In this document: positions 59,386-64,000 of the stretch, piece by piece | Position numbering within the stretch: position 1 is the stretch's first letter | Layout: every line of letters starts with the position of its first letter | NCBI GenBank assembly: GCA_902809935.1 | Contig: LR778134.1 | Location: 310,001 to 374,000, forward strand | Length of the DNA: 64,000 nt | Source: Ruminococcaceae bacterium BL-4 | GTDB lineage: Bacteria > Bacillota > Clostridia > Oscillospirales > Acutalibacteraceae | Direction of reading: 5' to 3' | Notes under the pieces: generated by a model | Told to the model about the DNA's origin: nothing | Seen by the model: the letters and a program-made list of their open reading frames with translations, nothing else | The model's database searches: none | Translations under genes and position numbers: made by a program

Positions 59386-59536
59386 CAATCGCTGCATCAT
59401 ACGAGTGGAACCGGAACAGTATCAAGCGATTCTGGATATCTGCGAGGAAACCGGACGGTCCATAAAAGATGTATCGATACGATTGATCGATTATGCCGTC
59501 GCTAATGTTGAAATCACTGAAGATACAAATGATTAA
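59339..59536 (+). CDS. Ribbon-helix-helix-like phage protein
   Basis: The 65-residue protein has a basic N-terminus (KIPKKRHPKRG) and RCIIRVEPEQYQAILDICEETGRSIKDVSIRLIDYAV, which resembles an Arc/CopG-type ribbon-helix-helix. GGAGG precedes the ATG. It may be a small DNA-binding regulator. Confidence 0.65.
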   Translation: MSCKIPKKRHPKRGPDNRCIIRVEPEQYQAILDICEETGRSIKDVSIRLIDYAVANVEITEDTND

Positions 59537-60806
59537 GTATTATCAGCATCAACTCAAAGAGATTGAGTTACTCTCCTCGCATTCCTTCTTTGCACTCTTT
59601 GCGGAACAGGGCACCGGCAAAACGCTTCCAACATTACAGCACATCCTTAATTTAATTGTAAGCGGTAAAATCACCACCGCCCTTATTATTTGTCCAAAGT
59701 CCGTTATGGGTAGCTGGGAACGCGATATTAAAAAATTTTCCTCCATCTATCAGCGAATGCTTCAAAAAGCGGTACAAATCATCAATTATGATCTTGTATG
59801 GCGGCGCCCGGAATACCTGCGTTCCTGGGGATGTGTGGTATTGGACGAAAGTCATTTTATTAAACACCGAACGAGCCGCCGATCAAAATTCATTCTTAAA
59901 CTTGGCCGCCTTGCAAAATACCGTTACATATTAACCGGCACGCCGGTCGGAAATAGTCACTGGGAAGAACTTTGGAGTCAGTTTAATTTTTTAGATCCGG
60001 CAATTTTCGGAAAGTACAGTCAGTTCGAGAAGCAATACTGCATTTTGAATCAATATTATAAACCCTATCGGTATATTCACGTAGACGATATCAGACAACA
60101 AATTGCTCCTTATGTATTTTCAGTGCGAAAAAATGAGTGCCTGGATTTACCGAACAAGCTGCCCCCGGAACGATATAGTATTGAGCTCAAAGAAAAAAAG
60201 CTCTACAAAGAAATGCTCAAAAATTATATTGAAGAATTGGATATCGAAGCCAAAAACCCTCTTGCCCGCCTTACAAAATTGCGGCAGATGTGTTCCGGAT
60301 TTGTGCCGGACGAAAATAAATCCCTCCATACTCTAAAATGCGAAAAGCAATCCGCACTTAATGATTTTCTGGAAAATTGGGACAGTAAACTGGTGATCTT
60401 TGCGGAATACAAACAGAGCATTAAGGATATTCGGGCGGTACTCTCAAAGCACAAAATTAAAGCCGTAACGCTGGATGGTGAGCAAAAAGATAAAAATATC
60501 TGGAAAAATTTTCAGGCCAACCCCGAAATTCAAGTAATTGTCTGTCAATATCGCAGTGCAGCGCAAGGAATCGATTTATTTGCCGCTGACACGATCCTTT
60601 TTTACGAACCTACACTTTCCAGCCAAATATTTGAACAGGCGTGTGATCGTATTCATCGTGTCGGGCAAACACAAAAATGCAGCTATATCTTATTTGAAAC
60701 TGCCGGAACAATCGAAACTAAAATGTGGAACTCATTACAACGGCATCATGATTTTGACGAGTCAGAACTTTGGAATGCACTGAAGGAGGTACAGAAAAAC
60801 GAATAA
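59529..60806 (+). CDS. SNF2-like DEAD/DEAH-box helicase
   Basis: The 425-residue protein has Walker A AEQGTGKT (residues 25-32), motif II LDESH (105-109), motif III ILTGTP and C-terminal motif VI QACDRIHRVGQ. This is the compact SNF2-type helicase found in phage replication modules. It lies directly upstream of the DNA polymerase gene, overlaps the preceding gene by 8 bp and probably remodels or unwinds DNA at replication or recombination sites. Confidence 0.92.
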   Translation: MIKYYQHQLKEIELLSSHSFFALFAEQGTGKTLPTLQHILNLIVSGKITTALIICPKSVMGSWERDIKKFSSIYQRMLQKAVQIINYDLVWRRPEYLRSWGCVVLDESHFIKHRTSRRSKFILKLGRLAKYRYILTGTPVGNSHWEELWSQFNFLDPAIFGKYSQFEKQYCILNQYYKPYRYIHVDDIRQQIAPYVFSVRKNECLDLPNKLPPERYSIELKEKKLYKEMLKNYIEELDIEAKNPLARLTKLRQMCSGFVPDENKSLHTLKCEKQSALNDFLENWDSKLVIFAEYKQSIKDIRAVLSKHKIKAVTLDGEQKDKNIWKNFQANPEIQVIVCQYRSAAQGIDLFAADTILFYEPTLSSQIFEQACDRIHRVGQTQKCSYILFETAGTIETKMWNSLQRHHDFDESELWNALKEVQKNE

Positions 60807-60807
60807 T

Positions 60808-63354
60808 TTGAATATCTGGTTTTATGATATCGAAGTTTTTGCGCATGACTGGATAGCAGTTTTTAAGTGTAAAAACGACGATCACCATGAAATTATTCAC
60901 AATGACCCTTTTAGAGTGGCACAACTGCTTGACATTAAAAAGCCGCTGTTATGCGGGTATAACAATAAGCACTACGACCAATGGATTTTAAGAGCCATCT
61001 ATCATAATGCCGAACCGGAAAACGTCAAAGCACTCAATGATTTTATTATCAAAGAGGGACGAAATGATCCCTGGAATTTCCCGGGACTTGACAGTCACCT
61101 ATCCCACCCCTGCAAACAGTTTGATCTTATGGACGACCTCGGCGGGGTGTTTCTCCGGTTAAAAGAAGCCGAAGGCAACCTCGGCATGGATATCGAAGAA
61201 ACGGAAGTTGATTTCGATCTTAATCGCGCACTTACTCAACAGGAATTGGAACTTACTATAAAATACTGCTGTCATGACGTTGATGCAACCGAACGCCTTT
61301 TTGAAAAACGTAAAAAATACCTTGAAAGTAAAGTTGTTGTCGGCGGCATGAAAAACATTCCTCCGGAAGACGCTCTGAATCTTACAAACGCCAAATTGAC
61401 AGCCTTATATCTTTGCGGACAAAACGCACGCCCTCAACCGTGTGAGGATGAGTTTGAATATGAATTTCCGGAAAATCTACTTATTGATAAATACCCCGAA
61501 GTAGTGGAATTCTTTGCAGAAATCGACCCCACCTATCAACGGACGCTAAATATCAGCATTGCCGGAACCCCGCATATTATCGCATGGGGCGGAATACATG
61601 GTGCGATTGAGCATTACAGCGAGGAAAGCACCGACCAAAGAAAAATTATGCACATCGATGTGACAAGCTATTATCCCTCATTAATGATTGTAAATCATCT
61701 TTTGAGCCGTGCGGCACAAGACCCGGAAGAATACAAAAATGTATATGATCAACGGGTAGCCGCTAAAAAAGCCGGGGATAAATCGACAGCGAACGCATTA
61801 AAGCTGATTCTTAATACCACCTACGGGGCAATGAAAAATAAATACAATCCTTTGTATGACCCTCATCAAGCTAACGCAGTTTGCATTTCAGGACAACTTT
61901 ATTTGGTGGATTTGATTGAAAAATTAGAAAACATTCCGAGTTTTAAGCTGATTCAGTCTAATACAGATGGACTGATCGTCTCTTGCAACGTGGATTACAT
62001 TCCTAAAATCACCCATCAAGTCAAGCGTTGGGAGGATCGCACCGGATTTTCAATGGGAATTGACGTAATCAAAAAAATAGTCCAGAAGGACGTGAATAAT
62101 TATGTCTTGCTGGGAGCGCATGACGAAATCGAAGTCAAGGGAGGTTATGTATCTGATTATGAGGGCGGAAGTTTTAAACATAAGTCCCTTGTAATTGTTG
62201 CAAAAGCGGTAGTAGAAAACCTTTTGCACAGCGTCCCCCCTCTTCAGACAATCAATGATTGTACTAATCCGGAAGATTTTCAAATTATTGCGAAAGCCGG
62301 GAGTACATACGATAAAGTAATTTGGAAACGCAGCGGAAAAGATGTCACTGTGCAAAACGTAAATCGTATCTATGCCTCTACAGACAAAAAAGACGGTACC
62401 CTTTATAAAATCAAATTGGAAAAAGAAGGGCAGAAAGCGCGCAGTGATAAAATTGCCAATCTGCCGGATCACTGTTATATCGACAATACAGGAACTACCT
62501 CATTAGAAATGATTGATAAAAATTTTTATGTTGATTTTGCGCAAAAGCGCATTAATGATTATCTCGGCATTAAGCCGGAAAAAAAGGAGCGTAAAAAACG
62601 TATGACAAAAAAAGCTGCTGAAACAACTATGCCTGAAAAAGACGTATCAGAAACGATCCCCATAACCCTTCCCAAAAAAGAAGAGGTAATTATTTCCGGC
62701 CTCGGCGCAAAACTCATGAAGCTGCGCGAAGTAATGAACAGTTTCTCGTGGGAAAAAGATGGAATTAACCGTCACCAATCGTATACCTATTTTTCCGAAA
62801 AGCTTTATAAATCAAATTTTAAAAAGGCTCTGGACGCCGCAAATCTAGATTTCAAAGCTACTATGCTTGATTATCAGTTCATTCCGGCGATCAGCGACAA
62901 AATGAATATGATCATTGCCCGCTTCCAGTTTGAAATTATTGACCGAGAAACCGGTGAAAAGGAAAGTTATATTGCCGGCGGCAGCGGCAGTGACACACTG
63001 GATAAAGGACTTTACAAAGCATACACAGGAGCAATCAAATATTTCCTCGCCAATAATTTTCTCGTGGCGGAAGGAAATGATCCCGAAAGCGACGAGGGAG
63101 AAGTACAGCAGGACAAACCAAAATACACCCCTCCCGAAAGACGCGAGGAAATCAAGGAAAAAATCGAATCAAACGATGGTCCCGCTACGGAAGTGCAGAT
63201 CGAAACCATTGCAAATGGAATTGCTATGCTGGAAGAAGCAAAGAAGCCCGAAGCTGACGACTATGCTGCTCTTTTAGAAACAGATCTCACAGCAGCAGAC
63301 GCGCAGACCATCATCGAAGCTATTAATACCATTTTAGGAGATGATGCCGCGTGA
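60808..63354 (+). CDS. Family B DNA polymerase fused to an ERF-type annealing protein
   Basis: The protein has 848 residues. The N-terminal 3'-5' exonuclease has DIE at 7-9, GYNNKHYD at 50-57 and HDVDA at 156-160. Polymerase motif A is DVTSYYPS (284-291), motif B KLILNTTYG (332-340) and motif C SNTDG (384-388). After a basic linker (about 590-630) comes an ERF single-strand-annealing domain (634-765) with GGSGSDTLDKGLYKAYTGAIKYF. An ATG at 62602 (residue 599), preceded by AAGGAG, could give a separate 250-residue ERF protein. The TTG start is the only one that keeps the exonuclease motif. Confidence 0.9.
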   Translation: MNIWFYDIEVFAHDWIAVFKCKNDDHHEIIHNDPFRVAQLLDIKKPLLCGYNNKHYDQWILRAIYHNAEPENVKALNDFIIKEGRNDPWNFPGLDSHLSHPCKQFDLMDDLGGVFLRLKEAEGNLGMDIEETEVDFDLNRALTQQELELTIKYCCHDVDATERLFEKRKKYLESKVVVGGMKNIPPEDALNLTNAKLTALYLCGQNARPQPCEDEFEYEFPENLLIDKYPEVVEFFAEIDPTYQRTLNISIAGTPHIIAWGGIHGAIEHYSEESTDQRKIMHIDVTSYYPSLMIVNHLLSRAAQDPEEYKNVYDQRVAAKKAGDKSTANALKLILNTTYGAMKNKYNPLYDPHQANAVCISGQLYLVDLIEKLENIPSFKLIQSNTDGLIVSCNVDYIPKITHQVKRWEDRTGFSMGIDVIKKIVQKDVNNYVLLGAHDEIEVKGGYVSDYEGGSFKHKSLVIVAKAVVENLLHSVPPLQTINDCTNPEDFQIIAKAGSTYDKVIWKRSGKDVTVQNVNRIYASTDKKDGTLYKIKLEKEGQKARSDKIANLPDHCYIDNTGTTSLEMIDKNFYVDFAQKRINDYLGIKPEKKERKKRMTKKAAETTMPEKDVSETIPITLPKKEEVIISGLGAKLMKLREVMNSFSWEKDGINRHQSYTYFSEKLYKSNFKKALDAANLDFKATMLDYQFIPAISDKMNMIIARFQFEIIDRETGEKESYIAGGSGSDTLDKGLYKAYTGAIKYFLANNFLVAEGNDPESDEGEVQQDKPKYTPPERREEIKEKIESNDGPATEVQIETIANGIAMLEEAKKPEADDYAALLETDLTAADAQTIIEAINTILGDDAA
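62602..63354 (+). other. Possible internally initiated ERF annealing protein
   Basis: Inside the fusion gene, AAAAAGGAG at 62581-62589 lies 12 bases before ATG 62602 in the same frame. The predicted product has 250 residues and contains the whole ERF domain plus the acidic C-terminus, without the polymerase. The site falls in the linker, where a stand-alone gene would start. A basic-linker origin of the AAGGAG (codons for Lys-Lys-Glu-Arg) cannot be excluded. Confidence 0.4.
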
Positions 63355-64000
63355 CTCATATTGATATTAAAAATCATGTCATCCGACTTGACAAAACACC
63401 CGGACGCATTAAAAAAGTCACCGGCACACGCTTCGCCGCCATTCTCGGACTAAATCACTGGACAAGCCCCTTTGAAGCTTGGTGTGATATGACTAAAACC
63501 TATAAAATCCCGTTTGAGGATACCAAATACACATTAGCAGGAAAAGTCATTGAGCCTAAGGTGATTGCTTACCTCGACAAAACCTATCACTTTGGAAAAG
63601 GAATCTGCAAAGGTCCGGACGACTGGTTTGGTAAAACGAAAGAAGAATTACATTACGACCACTTCCCCGAAAATAAAACTTTTGGTGGTATGTGGGACTG
63701 CAGGACAAAAAATATTGTGTACGAGCTTAAAACCACCAAGCGTGTGGAAGATTGGTATAAAAATGGTAAGCTTGACGCACCGATTTATTACAAACTGCAA
63801 GGTGCTTTGTATGCTTGGCTTTTAGGACTTGATAAATTCCGCATGGTATTAACAGTACTGGAAGATTCCGACTATGATCACCCGGAAAAATTTGTGCCGG
63901 ATATTACAAACACGCATGTACTTTCCTACAGTTTAAAGCGTGATCTTCCCCAATTTGATGATTACATAGCAGCCTGTGAACAATGGCTGCGGGATCACAT
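63351..64000 (+). CDS. YqaJ-like viral recombinase/exonuclease (incomplete at the window edge)
   Basis: The frame starts at GTG 63351, overlapping the polymerase-ERF stop, and stays open to 64000 (216 codons). It reads MTHIDIKNHVIRLDKTPGRI..., then TGTRFAAILGLNHW and SPFEAWCDMTKTY. The nuclease core GMWDCRTKNIVYELKTT follows, with the D...ExK pattern of the PD-(D/E)XK fold. YqaJ exonucleases work with an annealing protein in two-component phage recombination, matching the ERF domain just upstream. The C-terminus is beyond the window. Confidence 0.88.
   Translation, partial: MTHIDIKNHVIRLDKTPGRIKKVTGTRFAAILGLNHWTSPFEAWCDMTKTYKIPFEDTKYTLAGKVIEPKVIAYLDKTYHFGKGICKGPDDWFGKTKEELHYDHFPENKTFGGMWDCRTKNIVYELKTTKRVEDWYKNGKLDAPIYYKLQGALYAWLLGLDKFRMVLTVLEDSDYDHPEKFVPDITNTHVLSYSLKRDLPQFDDYIAACEQWLRDH

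Noticed and set aside
1-64000. CRISPR arrays, insertion sequences, intact tRNA or rRNA genes
   Set aside because: I saw no regularly spaced repeats, transposase genes, rRNA or complete tRNA anywhere in the window.

Overview
The window looks like the chromosome of a low-GC, anaerobic, probably spore-forming Firmicute. A member of the Clostridia near the Oscillospiraceae/Ruminococcaceae fits best, but no rRNA or marker gene is present to prove it. The signs are AT-rich intergenic DNA, strong GGAGG ribosome sites with frequent TTG and GTG starts, a desulfoferrodoxin, a NifX-like protein with a DUF134 regulator, a CotF-type coat protein, and Bce- and XRE-type regulatory modules.

Left end (1-9700): a plus-strand structured RNA seems to end near 178. 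It faces a c-di-GMP-I (GEMM) riboswitch with its own terminator on the minus strand. Next comes a minus-strand envelope-stress module: small HTH protein, response regulator, histidine kinase, membrane-anchored serine hydrolase, FtsX-type permease and ATPase. An almost identical 18-bp box lies upstream of the hydrolase and of the permease. A broken cysteine desulfurase and an autoregulated membrane-protein/XRE pair follow.

Metabolic middle (9700-48600): an L-cysteine desulfidase; a LysR gene beside an AbgT transporter, an M24 (creatinase-like) protein and a UroD-family protein; a second membrane-protein/XRE pair; an ECF sigma factor with an ABC exporter; a Crp/Fnr regulator; thioredoxin plus a four-domain CoA-disulfide-reductase-like protein; DUF134/MBL/NifX genes; asparagine synthase; AzlCD; an enolase-superfamily enzyme; an NhaC-type antiporter; an ABC exporter behind a perfect 36-bp palindrome; a LysR/DUF6282/permease/aconitase-like cluster resembling E. 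coli ybhD-HIJ; a P-type ATPase; a macro-domain protein; desulfoferrodoxin; and a deletion junction that fused two divergent genes.

Right side (48700-64000): a complete bceABRS-type module and crcB under a fluoride riboswitch. A prophage or related integrative element then begins in a tRNA-Gly(CCC) gene, with the tRNA 3' end left as an attachment site at 54134-54182. The element carries an integrase, a candidate small RNA, ImmA/repressor lysogeny genes, divergent early genes including many small ones, an SNF2-like helicase, a family B DNA polymerase fused to an ERF-type annealing protein, and a YqaJ-type exonuclease that runs off the window. The other att site and the rebuilt tRNA should lie beyond the right edge.

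Strongest leads: the polymerase-ERF fusion with an internal ribosome site; the apparently orphan c-di-GMP riboswitch facing an unassigned RNA; the AbgT/creatinase-like/UroD cluster; and the candidate phage small RNA beside the integrase.
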